From NCBI RefSeq assembly GCF_000745475.1, contig NZ_JQJJ01000009.1, positions 1-64,000 on the forward strand: 64,000 nt of DNA, in the 5' to 3' direction. The notes below the pieces were generated by a model. It did not search any database and had not been told where the DNA came from. It saw nothing but the letters and a program-made list of their open reading frames with translations. Below are positions 46,371-55,370 of this stretch, one piece after another. This DNA comes from Allobosea sp. UNC402CLCol (GTDB lineage: Bacteria > Pseudomonadota > Alphaproteobacteria > Rhizobiales > Beijerinckiaceae). A program made the position numbers and the translations under genes. Position 1 is the first letter of the stretch; each line of letters starts with the position of its first letter.

Positions 46371-47051
46371 ATGAGCAAGCAGCCTTCGACACGGATCGTC
46401 ATCGCGGACGACCACCCGCTCTTTCGCGGGGCGCTGCGACAGGCCGTCTCGCACGCCATTGCGGGCGCGGAGGTCAGCGAGGTCGGCTCGCTCGAAGCCC
46501 TGACCGAGGCGCTGGCGAGCGGCGGTGATGCCGATCTCGTCCTGCTCGATCTGACCATGCCGGGCGTCCAGGGCTTCTCCGGCCTGCTCTTCCTGAGGGC
46601 CGACCATCCCGAGATCCCGGTCATCGTCGTCTCGGCCAATGACGACCCGGCGGTGATCCGCCGCTGCATCGAGTTCGGGGCGCTCGGCTTCCTCCCCAAG
46701 ACGGCCGATGTCGCCCAGATGGGCGAGGCGATCCGCGCCGTGCTCGACGGAGGCGTCTGGACCCCGCCCGGCGTCGATCTCGCAGCCCCCGTCGATGCCG
46801 AGGTGGCCGACATGGTCCGCCGCCTCTCGACGCTGACGCCGCAGCAGGTGCGCGTGCTGATGATGCTGTCGGAAGGTTTGCTCAACAAGCAGATCGCCTA
46901 TGAGCTCGGCGTCTCCGAGGCGACGGTGAAGGCGCATGTCTCGGCGATCCTGACCAAGCTCGACGTCGACAGCCGCACGCAGGCCGTCATCGCCGCCTCG
47001 AAGATCGCCGGCACCGCCTGGGCGACCACCGGAGCCGGCGCCTCCGCCTGA
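46371..47051 (+). CDS. NarL/FixJ-type response regulator without an adjacent kinase
   Basis: 226 residues. The receiver domain (about 8-122) begins RIVIADDHPLFRGAL, with the phosphoacceptor Asp in LVLLDLTMPGVQGF and the Lys in GFLPKTADV. The LuxR HTH (about 150-210) includes LTPQQVRVLMMLSEGLLNKQ and LGVSEATVKAHVSAIL. No sensor kinase is next to it; the orphan kinase at 49790-51244 is the nearest but is separated by five genes. A strong GC hairpin follows the stop. Confidence 0.93.
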   Translation: MSKQPSTRIVIADDHPLFRGALRQAVSHAIAGAEVSEVGSLEALTEALASGGDADLVLLDLTMPGVQGFSGLLFLRADHPEIPVIVVSANDDPAVIRRCIEFGALGFLPKTADVAQMGEAIRAVLDGGVWTPPGVDLAAPVDAEVADMVRRLSTLTPQQVRVLMMLSEGLLNKQIAYELGVSEATVKAHVSAILTKLDVDSRTQAVIAASKIAGTAWATTGAGASA

Positions 47052-47058
47052 GGCTGCC

Positions 47059-47077
47059 GGGCCCCCTCGGGGGGGGC
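47059..47077 (+). terminator. GC-rich hairpin after the response regulator
   Basis: GGGCCCCC and GGGGGGCC can pair around a very short loop 8 bases after the stop codon. No T-tract follows, so terminator function is tentative. Confidence 0.35.
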
Positions 47078-47202
47078 CGCCCGGACGCAGCGCGGCTGTG
47101 CAAACGGCGTTCAGGCGCCGTTCAAGCGCGGCGGGTTTCAGGTTAAGACAGTGGACAGCGCCCCGCAGATGCGGGGGCGCGTAGCAGGATGCCAGGGCTT
47201 TC

Positions 47203-47457
47203 ATGGAACGGTTCATCGGCGGCTCGCCGCTCAGCGTCCTCGTCAGGCTGATCTTCATCTCGCTGCTCGTCGGCGCCGCCATGGCCTTTCTCGGCCTCTC
47301 GCCGCGCGGGCTCTTCGAGGCGGCCTCCCGCTTCATCCGCTCGATCACGGGGCTCGGCTTCGGCGCCATCCGCGAGGTCGGCGACTGGCTCATCGCCGGC
47401 GCGCTGGTCGTCGTGCCGCTCTGGCTGCTGATGCGGCTTTTCGCGGCGCGGAAGTAG
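47203..47457 (+). CDS. Small membrane protein, DUF6460-like
   Basis: 84 residues with two membrane segments (about 9-30 and 60-78) and a central amphipathic stretch (RGLFEAASRFIRSITGLGFG). I recall this as the DUF6460 family, found widely in Hyphomicrobiales and of unknown role. It ends 6 bases before the convergent pyrD stop. A hairpin GCGCCCCGCA/TGCGGGGGCGC at about 47158-47180 precedes the start. Confidence 0.75.
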   Translation: MERFIGGSPLSVLVRLIFISLLVGAAMAFLGLSPRGLFEAASRFIRSITGLGFGAIREVGDWLIAGALVVVPLWLLMRLFAARK

Positions 47458-47463
47458 CTGCGG

Positions 47464-48552
47464 CTAAAGCCCCTCGCCACGCGCGATCGCGGCGGCGTCG
47501 CGGCCGATCAGGGCGGTGAGGCGCGGCAGCCCCGCCCGGCGCGCCTGCGCGGCCAGCCCCGTCTTGATCTCCTTGACCAGCCCCGGCCCCTTGAACACCA
47601 GCGCCGAATAAAGCTGCACCAGGGTCGCGCCGGCCCGGATCTTGGCAAAGGCGGCCTCGGCCGAATCGATGCCGCCGACCCCGATCAAGGGAAACTGCCC
47701 CTCGACGCGCAGGAAGGTCTCGGCCAGGATCCTGGTCGAGGCGGCGAAGAGCGGCTTGCCGGAAAGCCCGCCGGTCTCGGCTTTCGCCGCGTTGCGCAGG
47801 CTCTGCGGCCGCGCGACGGTGGTGTTCGAGACGATCATGCCGTCGATGCCGCGCTTGCGCGCGACCGCGACCATGCCGTCGAGCTCGGGCAGCGTCAGGT
47901 CCGGCGCGATCTTGAGCAGGACCGGCGTGCGCTTGCCCCCGGCCGCGGCCTCGTCGCGGGCTGCGAGCGTACGCGCCACCAGATCGTCCAGCGCGCTCTC
48001 GGCCTGCAGGTTGCGCAGGCCCGGCGTGTTGGGCGAGGAGACGTTGATGGTGAGGAAATCGGCGAGCGGCGCGAGACGCCGCGCCAAAATCGCGTAATCC
48101 GCCTCCCGGTTGGCCGAATCCTTGTTGGCGCCGAGATTGATTCCGACGATGCCGCCGCGTCCCTGCCTGGCCGCGAGACGCCGCGCCATGGCCTCGACGC
48201 CCTCGCTGTTGAAGCCGTAGCGATTGATCACGGCCTCGTCCTCGACGAGCCGGAAGACGCGCGGGCGCGGGTTGCCGGGCTGCGGCAGCGGCGTCACGCC
48301 CCCTGCCTCGACGAAGCCGAAGCCCAGCCCCAGCGCGCCGTCGATCGCCTCGGCATGCTTGTCGAAGCCGGCCGCAAGCCCGACCGGATTCGGGAAGGAG
48401 AGGCCGAAGGCTTCCATCGCCAGCACGGGGTCGTCGGGAGCCGGCTTCAGCGCCGGCGCCGCCGCCAGCGCCGCGACCGTCAGCCGGTGTGCCGCCTCCG
48501 CGTCCATCCGGTGAATCAGGGGGCGGGCGAGATGGAAGAGGCTTGAGAGCAT
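47464..48552 (-). CDS. pyrD: Quinone-dependent dihydroorotate dehydrogenase
   Basis: 362 residues of the class 2, membrane-associated type. It starts with the helix pair [20 protein letters not shown] that enters the membrane. The catalytic Ser is in [16 protein letters not shown], the FMN/orotate sites in [34 protein letters not shown] and [14 protein letters not shown]. It oxidises dihydroorotate to orotate, passing electrons to ubiquinone. It precedes a DUF952 gene in the minus direction only by position; each probably has its own promoter. Confidence 0.96.
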   Translation of the reverse strand: MLSSLFHLARPLIHRMDAEAAHRLTVAALAAAPALKPAPDDPVLAMEAFGLSFPNPVGLAAGFDKHAEAIDGALGLGFGFVEAGGVTPLPQPGNPRPRVFRLVEDEAVINRYGFNSEGVEAMARRLAARQGRGGIVGINLGANKDSANREADYAILARRLAPLADFLTINVSSPNTPGLRNLQAESALDDLVARTLAARDEAAAGGKRTPVLLKIAPDLTLPELDGMVAVARKRGIDGMIVSNTTVARPQSLRNAAKAETGGLSGKPLFAASTRILAETFLRVEGQFPLIGVGGIDSAEAAFAKIRAGATLVQLYSALVFKGPGLVKEIKTGLAAQARRAGLPRLTALIGRDAAAIARGEGL

Positions 48553-48625
48553 GCCGGGGTCTTTAGAGCATCCTACGCGCTGTTGGATATGGATTTTTCG
48601 CCGCAGCCGCGAGGCGGTGATGGGC

Positions 48626-48967
48626 TCAGATATCAGCCGGAAGCGCGTGGCTGCCGTCGCTCTTCGACGGCAGGGGCATCACCCAGCGCACGGCCTTGGG
48701 ATCGAGCGGCCCATAGAGGTGCGGAAACAGCGCGCCGCCGCGCGACGGCTCGTAGCGCAACGCGGTCCCGAGCCGCGAATCCTCGACCGCGATCAGGAGC
48801 AGTCCGTCCTGCCCGGCGAAATGCTTCGCGGCGGTCTCGGCGAGTTGCGTGCCGGTCGAGAGATGGATGTAGCCATCGGCGAGATCGACGGGCGCACCCT
48901 CGAACCGGCCTTTTTCCTCGGCTTCGCGCCAGAGGGCGGCCGGGCATATCTTGTAGATCAGCGGCAT
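48626..48967 (-). CDS. DUF952 family protein
   Basis: 113 residues from the ATG at 48967, giving the family start [40 protein letters not shown] and the [20 protein letters not shown] end are characteristic. DUF952 proteins are small cytosolic ADP-ribosyltransferase-like folds with no assigned reaction; His in IHLS and Tyr in HLYG are typical conserved residues. It is divergent from an S24-type repressor. Confidence 0.88.
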   Translation of the reverse strand: MPLIYKICPAALWREAEEKGRFEGAPVDLADGYIHLSTGTQLAETAAKHFAGQDGLLLIAVEDSRLGTALRYEPSRGGALFPHLYGPLDPKAVRWVMPLPSKSDGSHALPADI

Positions 48968-49075
48968 CGTTGAGTCTCGCGCGAGAACGGTCATGGACGG
49001 TATGGCCAGTGGCAGGAGCTTTCCGCAAGCCATGCCGTGAATGTGGCGAGAATCGGATTGAAATCTTATGAGATA

Positions 49076-49101
49076 GGGGATATTTCCTATTGCCTATCCC
49101 C
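49076..49101 (+). promoter_or_regulatory. Inverted-repeat operator candidate upstream of the S24-type repressor
   Basis: GGGGATA (49076-49082) and TATCCCC (49095-49101) form a 7-bp dyad with a 12-base spacer in an AT-rich patch, 35 bases before the repressor start. Self-regulation by a dimeric LexA/CI-type protein would fit this placement. Confidence 0.5.
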
Positions 49102-49135
49102 GCCGAACGGCAAGAGCCATGCGAGGCCCTGAGCG

Positions 49136-49765
49136 ATGCTGTCACATGACCAGATCTGGGGGGCGATCGACACGCTCGCCCAGCGCTATGGCTTCACCGC
49201 CTCGGGGCTGGCTCGCAAGGCCGGGCTCGACGCCACGACCTTCAACCGCTCGAAGCGCCTCGGGCCCGATGGCCGCGAGCGCTGGCCCTCGACCGAATCG
49301 ATCGCCAAGATCCTGGCCGCGACCGGCGCCTCGCTAGACGAGTTCATGAGCGTGGTGCTCAAGCGCGCGCCCGCGCCGGCACGCACCATCCCGCTGATCG
49401 GCTTCGCCCAGGCCGGCTCGGGCGGCTTCTTCGACGATGGCGGCTTTCCGGCCGGCACGGGCTGGGAGGAGGTCGCCTTCCCCGGCGTGACCGACGAGAA
49501 GGCCTATGCGCTGGAGATCTCGGGCGATTCGATGCTGCCGCTCTATCGCGATGGCGACACCATCATCGTCTCGCCGACCGCGACGGTCCGGCGCGGCGAC
49601 CGGGTCGTGGTCAAGACGGTGGAAGGCGAGGTGCTGGCCAAGCAGCTCAAGCGCCAGACCGCCAAGACCGTCGAGCTCGCCTCGCTCAATCCGGAGCATT
49701 CCGACAGGGTGCTGAACCTCGCCGAGATCGCCTTCATGGCCCGCGTGATCTGGGCGAGCCAGTAG
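49136..49765 (+). CDS. S24/LexA-like HTH repressor
   Basis: 209 residues. The N-terminal ~75 residues are an XRE-like HTH (FTASGLARKAGLDATTFNRS, PSTESIAKILAATGASLDEF). The C-terminal peptidase S24 domain has the catalytic Ser in EISGDSMLPLYRDGD and the Lys in GEVLAKQLKRQ. A classic Ala-Gly cleavage pair may be in the FAQAGSGG linker. Such proteins are CI/LexA-type repressors that can self-cleave during DNA damage. No phage genes are around, so this is a chromosomal member. Its own dyad lies upstream. Confidence 0.88.
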   Translation: MLSHDQIWGAIDTLAQRYGFTASGLARKAGLDATTFNRSKRLGPDGRERWPSTESIAKILAATGASLDEFMSVVLKRAPAPARTIPLIGFAQAGSGGFFDDGGFPAGTGWEEVAFPGVTDEKAYALEISGDSMLPLYRDGDTIIVSPTATVRRGDRVVVKTVEGEVLAKQLKRQTAKTVELASLNPEHSDRVLNLAEIAFMARVIWASQ

Positions 49766-49789
49766 CGGCGGGACATCGCGCGCCGCGAT

Positions 49790-51244
49790 TCAGTGCCCGT
49801 TGCGGCGCAGCGGCAATGAGACCCGAAAGACGGCTCCGACCGGTGAGGGTTCGAGTTCGATGGTGCCACCATGGAGCCGGACGAGCTCGGCCGCGACGGC
49901 GAGGCCGAGGCCGGTGCCGCCGGGCGTGACCGAACCGCGGAAAGCCTGGAACAGATTGGCCTGCGCTCGCAGCGGCACGCCCGGGCCATTGTCGATGACG
50001 CGCAGCGTGGCCGAGCCGTTCGCCGGCATCCCGCTCACGGTCAGCATCGGCTGGTTGTCGCCCTCAGTGCCCGCCTGGGTCAGGGCCTGGATGGCGTTGC
50101 GCATGAGATTGGTCAGCACGCGCGCCATCTGGTCGGGGTCGCAGGGTGCGACGAGCTCGGCCGGAACCTGATTGTCGAAGCGCAAGTGCCTGTTGTCGGA
50201 GAGCCCCAGCAATTCGGCCTGCTCGGCGACGAGCTGGCGCAGCGCTACCTGCCTGATCGCGGGCGTCGCCTCGGCCGCGCGGCCATAGGCGAGGGTGGCC
50301 TGGCAGAATTCGATGGCGCGTCCCAGCGTCGCGATCAGCCGGGGCGCGAAGCGCCTGATCTTGGCGTCGCGCGTCTCGACGAGCTGGTCCGACATGAGCT
50401 GCGCCGCGGCGAGCATGTTGCGCAGATCGTGGTTGATCTTGCTGACGGCGAGCCCAAGCTCGGCGAGATGCTTCTTGGTGCGCAGCTCGTCTGCGAGCGT
50501 CCCCTGCATGCGGGCGAGCGCGCGCTCGGCCTCGCCGATCTCGTCGGCCCTGAGCGAGGGCTCGATGATCCGCTGCGGGTTTTCCGGATCGGCCTCGAAC
50601 TCCATCACATTGGCGGCGAGCTGCCGGATCGGCCCGACGATCAGCGCGTTGAGCGCGATATAGACGGCAAGCGCGGTGAGCCCGGTCAGCAGCAGCGAGA
50701 TCAGCAGCAGGCTCCAGGAGAATTTCAGCATCGCCCGCCGCAGCGGCGCCTCGTCGATGACGATCTCGACGAAATCCGCCCCGCCGACGGCCTCGCCGAC
50801 GACGCGGATCGGCATGGTGGCGGGCGCGACCAGCACCGAGATCGCCTCGCGGATCGAGGTCCACCAGTCGAGATTGCGCAGGTCCACGGAGCGCGAGACC
50901 TCGGGCGGAGGCATCGAATCCAGGCTGAGCAGCCGGCGGGCGCCGGCGACGCGGGCCGCGATGGAGCGTGCGCCGACACCCATGAGCAGCCGGTTCTCGC
51001 TGCCTTCCGGCAACCCGTCCTCAGGCGCGCCCTCCAGCACCAGCGCCGCGACCTGCGCCGCGGCGATCCGGTCGTTCAGCCAGTTGCGCCGGAAATTCGC
51101 GATGGAGGGGACGTAGATCAGCACCTCCGCCAGCATCACGAACAGCACGGTGACGAGCAGGAGCTTGGCCGAAAGACCGAGCCGGGTCAGGCCGCGCGGT
51201 ACGCTGATCGACAGGTTGTGTCTGGGCAGGCCGGGTGGATGCAT
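49790..51244 (-). CDS. Sensor histidine kinase
   Basis: 484 residues from the ATG at 51244. Two membrane segments (about 24-46 and 175-197) enclose a ~125-residue periplasmic sensor. A HAMP linker follows, then the H-box SKINHDLRNMLAAAQ and the ATPase domain with N-box NLMRNAIQAL, G1 VIDNGPGVP and G2 GGTGLGLAVAAELV. All catalytic residues look intact. The start is 10 bases past the stop of the flavoprotein gene, so they are co-transcribed. No response regulator is adjacent. It is the last gene of the rpfF-like/GGDEF-EAL/flavoprotein series. Confidence 0.93.
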   Translation of the reverse strand: MHPPGLPRHNLSISVPRGLTRLGLSAKLLLVTVLFVMLAEVLIYVPSIANFRRNWLNDRIAAAQVAALVLEGAPEDGLPEGSENRLLMGVGARSIAARVAGARRLLSLDSMPPPEVSRSVDLRNLDWWTSIREAISVLVAPATMPIRVVGEAVGGADFVEIVIDEAPLRRAMLKFSWSLLLISLLLTGLTALAVYIALNALIVGPIRQLAANVMEFEADPENPQRIIEPSLRADEIGEAERALARMQGTLADELRTKKHLAELGLAVSKINHDLRNMLAAAQLMSDQLVETRDAKIRRFAPRLIATLGRAIEFCQATLAYGRAAEATPAIRQVALRQLVAEQAELLGLSDNRHLRFDNQVPAELVAPCDPDQMARVLTNLMRNAIQALTQAGTEGDNQPMLTVSGMPANGSATLRVIDNGPGVPLRAQANLFQAFRGSVTPGGTGLGLAVAAELVRLHGGTIELEPSPVGAVFRVSLPLRRNGH

Positions 51245-51254
51245 CGACCCAATC

Positions 51255-52745
51255 TTAGCCGAAACGGCGCAGAAAGCCGATGAGCCTGCGCAGGCGCGGG
51301 CTCGTCGTGGCGGAGGCGAGGAAGCTGAGCGCCGCACGCCGCGACGCATCGGAGGCCGCCAGCTCCGGAAGGGCGATCCCGGCCATGGCCTTGACGTCGA
51401 GCCCGGCGTTCAGCGCGACGCACCAGGGCGCGATCAGCTCGCCTGCGCCATCGCCGACGATGGTGACGGCGCGCAGCCGCCCTCTCCGGTCGGTCACGAG
51501 CTTGACATAGCCCTCGGTCCGTCCGGCCGCGGCCGCCGCCGGCACTTCGGCGAAGGGCCAGCGCAGGAAGCGCAGCGTGCCCGGCCGGGCATCCTTGACG
51601 GCGCGCCAGTCGCCGACGGAGGCGATCTCCGGCCGGCTCCAGGCGATGCGGGGATTGCCGGTCGGATCGAGCGAGCCCTTTTGACGGAACAGGACGCTGC
51701 GCAGCACGATGCCGACATGGTCGTTGCCCGCAAGCTCGCGGGAGCCGGCCGCGGCGCCGCCGGCGCAGCTCCCCAGCGCATGGACCCGGCGATTGGCCGT
51801 CCGCAGGCTGCGGTCGACCGCCACGCCGTCCGCATCGCTGCGGATGCCGCCGAGATCGAGGTCGAGCGCTTCGATATCGGCCCGCCTGCGGCCGGCGACG
51901 AGGATATGCGAGGCTTCGAGCGTCGCCTCTCCCGACAACCCGGCGAGGGTCAGTTTGAGCCCGGACCGGCGGTTCTCGACCCGCACCGCCTCGCTGTCCT
52001 CGTGCAGCGTCACGCCTTCCCGCAGCAGCTTCTGCCGCAGGATCATTACCGCCTCGGCATCATGCTCCGGCAGAATCCCGGCAGGACAGATCAGCGCGAC
52101 GGTGCTGCCGAGGCGACGGAAAGCCTGGGCGAGGGCGACGGCGGGGCCGCTGCCGCCCAGGACGACCAGCCGTCCCGGCAGACGCGTCAGCCCGGACAGC
52201 GCGTCTTCGCTCAGGGCGAGTGCCGGATTGAGCTCGGCCAGCCCCGGCAATGCGGGGATGTCCGGCCGCGATCCGGTCGCGATGGCGAAGCGGCGGGCCT
52301 TGATGGCGATGTCGCCGACCTGAACGCTGCCGCGGTCGATGAAGCGGGCCTCGCCCTGGATCAGATGGATGCCGAGTGCCTTGAGCCGCTCCGCCTGCTG
52401 GTTGGTGGCGGTCGTGGCCAGCGCCCGTTGCACATGGTCGTGAATCAGCGCGTCGTTGACCTCAGGCACCTCGACCGGGACGCCGAGCCGGTCGGCTTCG
52501 CGCATGTCCTGGATGCGGGTGGCGGCCTCGACCAGCGCCTTGGCGGCGAGCGACGTCGTCCGCCCGCCCGTCGCCTGACGGTCGATCAGCACGACCGGCG
52601 CGCCGAAGGCCGCTGCCGCGATCGCCAGCGCGATGCCGTTGGCGCCGGCGCCGATGACGCAAAGATCGGGTGTCAACGCGGCGGGTTTCGCCGCCTTGGC
52701 CTTGGCATCGCTCACCGGGTGATCCGCTCCGCCTGCTGTCCCCAT
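51255..52745 (-). CDS. Cysteine-less pyridine nucleotide-disulfide oxidoreductase-like flavoprotein
   Basis: 496 residues with the lipoamide dehydrogenase architecture: FAD site LCVIGAGANGIALAIAAAA (about 28-46), NAD(P) site LVVLGGSGPAVALAQAFRRL (about 193-212), and HALGSCAGG in the FAD-closing region. The redox-active CxxxxC segment is missing: after VVLIDRQATGGR comes TTSLAAKALVEAA (residues 63-75), three residues shorter and without cysteine. The C-terminal His-Glu pair of true disulfide reductases is also absent. It cannot therefore be a normal disulfide reductase. It is co-transcribed with a histidine kinase. Confidence 0.85.
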   Translation of the reverse strand: MGTAGGADHPVSDAKAKAAKPAALTPDLCVIGAGANGIALAIAAAAFGAPVVLIDRQATGGRTTSLAAKALVEAATRIQDMREADRLGVPVEVPEVNDALIHDHVQRALATTATNQQAERLKALGIHLIQGEARFIDRGSVQVGDIAIKARRFAIATGSRPDIPALPGLAELNPALALSEDALSGLTRLPGRLVVLGGSGPAVALAQAFRRLGSTVALICPAGILPEHDAEAVMILRQKLLREGVTLHEDSEAVRVENRRSGLKLTLAGLSGEATLEASHILVAGRRRADIEALDLDLGGIRSDADGVAVDRSLRTANRRVHALGSCAGGAAAGSRELAGNDHVGIVLRSVLFRQKGSLDPTGNPRIAWSRPEIASVGDWRAVKDARPGTLRFLRWPFAEVPAAAAAGRTEGYVKLVTDRRGRLRAVTIVGDGAGELIAPWCVALNAGLDVKAMAGIALPELAASDASRRAALSFLASATTSPRLRRLIGFLRRFG

Positions 52746-52822
52746 CGCTGATGCGTTGTCGAGTGGGCGGAATCAAGGCCGATTTGGCAAAGACCGGCCT
52801 GGCGGGAGATCGTTCGGACGTC

Positions 52823-55153
52823 TCAGGCGACGCTGCGGTTGCCGCCGCCCTGCTTGAGGTTGGAAAGGCTCTCCGGCCTGCCGAACAGATAGCCCTGGGC
52901 GCGATGGGCGCCGAGAAGCTGCACCGCGATGCGCTGCTGTTCGGTCTCGATGCCTTCGACCACCACGTTCATCTGCAGGCGGCGCGCGAGCTGGCAGACC
53001 GCCTCGATGATGGCCTTGGGGGCTTCGCTGTTGTGCACGTCGCGCGCGAAGCTCTGGTCGATCTTGACCTGCGCGATCGGGTAGGTCGAGAGATAGGCGA
53101 GGGCGGAATAGCCCGTGCCGAAATCGTCCAGGGCGAAGCTCACGCCGAGTGCCCTGAGTTCCTCGAGCACGGAGAGCGTGAGCTTGTTGTCCTCGATCAG
53201 CAGCGATTCCGTGATCTCGAGCGTCAGCCGCCGCGAGCTGAGGCCGGAGGCGATCAGCGCCTCCTTCACCGTGTCGATGAGGCGCCGCGGCTCGCGGAAT
53301 TGCAGCGGCGAGACGTTGACCGAGACGCTGATTCCGGGCTCCCAGCCGGCGGCGTCCTTGCAGGCCTGCCGGATGGCCCAGTCGCCCATGGCCGCGATCA
53401 GCCCGGACTGCTCGGCGATGGGAATGAAGACGCCGGGAGGAACCATGCCGCGAACCGGATGGCGCCAGCGCATCAGCGCCTCGCGCGACACGGCGACCTG
53501 CGTCTTCAGGTCGACGATGGGCTGGTAGAAGAGTTCGAGCGAGCCGTCGACGCTGGCCTTGCGGAGGTCGACCTCGATCTCGTGCCGCTCCATCATCTCC
53601 TCGGCCATGGCCGGGTTGAAGAACATCAGCATGTTGCGGCCGGCGGATTTCGCCTTGTAGAGCGCGGTGTCGGCGTGGCGCAGCAGGTCGGCCGACGACG
53701 CGCCGTCGACGGGCGCCATCGCGATGCCGATGCTGGCCGTGACGTAGACGGTCTTCCCGTCGACGTCGAAGGAGCGCGTCATGCTGTCGATCATGCGCTG
53801 GGCAACGGCCGTGACCACCGCATGGTCGGCGGAGGGCAGGATGAGCAGGAACTCGTCGCCGCCGAAGCGCGCCAGCATGTCGTTGCTGCGGATTGCGCTG
53901 CGCAGCCGGCTGGCGGTCTCCATCAGGACCTGGTCGCCGATATCGTGCCCCAGGCTGTCATTGACCTGCTTGAAGCCGTCGAGATCGACATAGAGCAGCG
54001 CGAAGGTCTCGCCCGTCCGCTCGAGCCGCGCGAAAGCCTCGTCGATATGCCGGTTGTATTCGAAGCGGTTTGCAAGCCCGGTCAATTCGTCGAAGCGGGC
54101 CATCTGCTCGATGCGGGCTTCCGTCCGCTTCCGCTCGGTCGCGTCCTCCGTCAGCATCAGGATGCCGCCTTCGGCGGCCGGGGCGAAGGTCACGACGAGC
54201 ACGAGGCCGCCGCGGGTGACGACCTCCTGGCTGGCGGCCTGCTGCGTCGACTGCACGGTGACCAGGGCCGACCGGATGTCGCGCAATTGCTCGGAGCTGA
54301 TGACCTGCCGCTCGACCAGGAAGCGCGCGATCGCCGTCAGCGGCGTGCCGGGCAGGGCAAGCGTCTCCGGCAGGCCGTAGAGCGCGCTGTGCGGGGCGTT
54401 GCTGACGGCGAGCTTGAGGCTGCGGTCGAACATCGCCAGCCCGTCGATCATGGTGTTGAGCGCCGCATCCAGCGTCAGGTTCTGCGAATGCAGCGCGGTG
54501 GCGAGCGCCTTCGACTGCTTCGTCGCGTCGCTCAGCGCGAGCAGGTTGCGATGGAGCGAGTTGGTGATCGCGATATTGGCCGCCACGTACAGGAAGGCGA
54601 AATAGCCGATATATTTGTAATAGGGATTGCTGGCCGCGATCAGGCCAATGGCCATCGGGACGCAGAAGGTCAGCAGCTGGACCGCGACGAATTTCGGCCG
54701 CCCGGCATTGCGCGAGACATAGCCCGAGGCCAATGCGATCGTCGACGACACCGAGGTGATGTGAGCGGCGGGGTCGTCGGTGTGGACGAGCGCGACGTAG
54801 CAGCTGTAGCCGAGCACGGCGCTGAAGGCCGTCGCCCCGAGGAAATAGTCGCGATCCCAGCGCCGCGTCTGGGCATAGTTGTCATGCGCATGGTTGCGGC
54901 GCCGATAGGTGATGACGGTCGAGATGCGCAGCACGACGACGAGGGCCACCAGCAACGTCAGCTGGATGAAGATGTCGGACCCGGTCGAAATCCAGCAGAG
55001 AAAGGGCGTGAGGATGCCGGCGATCCCGCCGGGAATGATGGAGGCGGGCGAGGAGAACAGGGAATTGACCAGCAGGGTATAGCCGGTCAGGTCGAAATCA
55101 TCGCCCCGGTCGCGCTGTCCTGTGGCGATCAAACGCTGGAAAGCGTCTGCCAT
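52823..55153 (-). CDS. Membrane PAS-GGDEF-EAL c-di-GMP enzyme
   Basis: 776 residues. The N-terminal region (about 25-200) has five or six hydrophobic segments. A short helix and a PAS-like domain (about 225-340) follow. The diguanylate cyclase domain (about 350-510) has an intact GGDEF at 431-435 and an RSND sequence fitting the inhibitory I-site at 422-425. The phosphodiesterase domain (about 530-765) has EAL at 558-560, with VNVSPLQF, EITESLLIEDN and LDDFGTGYSALAYL. Both activities may be retained. AGGAG precedes the ATG. The rpfF-like gene lies just upstream on the same strand. Confidence 0.95.
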   Translation of the reverse strand: MADAFQRLIATGQRDRGDDFDLTGYTLLVNSLFSSPASIIPGGIAGILTPFLCWISTGSDIFIQLTLLVALVVVLRISTVITYRRRNHAHDNYAQTRRWDRDYFLGATAFSAVLGYSCYVALVHTDDPAAHITSVSSTIALASGYVSRNAGRPKFVAVQLLTFCVPMAIGLIAASNPYYKYIGYFAFLYVAANIAITNSLHRNLLALSDATKQSKALATALHSQNLTLDAALNTMIDGLAMFDRSLKLAVSNAPHSALYGLPETLALPGTPLTAIARFLVERQVISSEQLRDIRSALVTVQSTQQAASQEVVTRGGLVLVVTFAPAAEGGILMLTEDATERKRTEARIEQMARFDELTGLANRFEYNRHIDEAFARLERTGETFALLYVDLDGFKQVNDSLGHDIGDQVLMETASRLRSAIRSNDMLARFGGDEFLLILPSADHAVVTAVAQRMIDSMTRSFDVDGKTVYVTASIGIAMAPVDGASSADLLRHADTALYKAKSAGRNMLMFFNPAMAEEMMERHEIEVDLRKASVDGSLELFYQPIVDLKTQVAVSREALMRWRHPVRGMVPPGVFIPIAEQSGLIAAMGDWAIRQACKDAAGWEPGISVSVNVSPLQFREPRRLIDTVKEALIASGLSSRRLTLEITESLLIEDNKLTLSVLEELRALGVSFALDDFGTGYSALAYLSTYPIAQVKIDQSFARDVHNSEAPKAIIEAVCQLARRLQMNVVVEGIETEQQRIAVQLLGAHRAQGYLFGRPESLSNLKQGGGNRSVA

Positions 55154-55345
55154 TCACTCCTGCCTTTGCCACCTCTGGCGGCTCGATGCGTGAGATTTCC
55201 GGACGTCCCACGTGATCTGAAGCTGTAGGCGAGTAGAAGTAAATGCTTCGTGAGATTCTGGTCCAATCTTCGATCAGGCGTGCGGATGACGCAACGCCAT
55301 ATATCCTCCCGATTGAATTGTCGGAAGTTTTACAGTCGGCGGTAG

Positions 55346-55370
55346 GCGTCAGGCGGTTTCCGCCTGACGC
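55346..55370 (-). other. Hairpin spanning the stop codon of the rpfF-like gene
   Basis: GCGTCAGGCGG and CCGCCTGACGC form a perfect 11-bp stem with a 3-base loop. It includes the last codons and stop (55349-55351) of the minus-strand gene. No T-tract follows, so it may protect the mRNA end or attenuate read-through into the GGDEF-EAL gene. Confidence 0.5.

Noticed and set aside
49136..49765. Prophage remnant around the S24-type repressor
   Set aside because: No phage structural, integrase or replication genes nearby; flanking genes are housekeeping or signalling.
52670..55228. 852-codon open frame on the plus strand
   Set aside because: Antisense to the GGDEF-EAL gene; composition of Asp/Arg/Gly/His is typical of GC-driven antisense frames.
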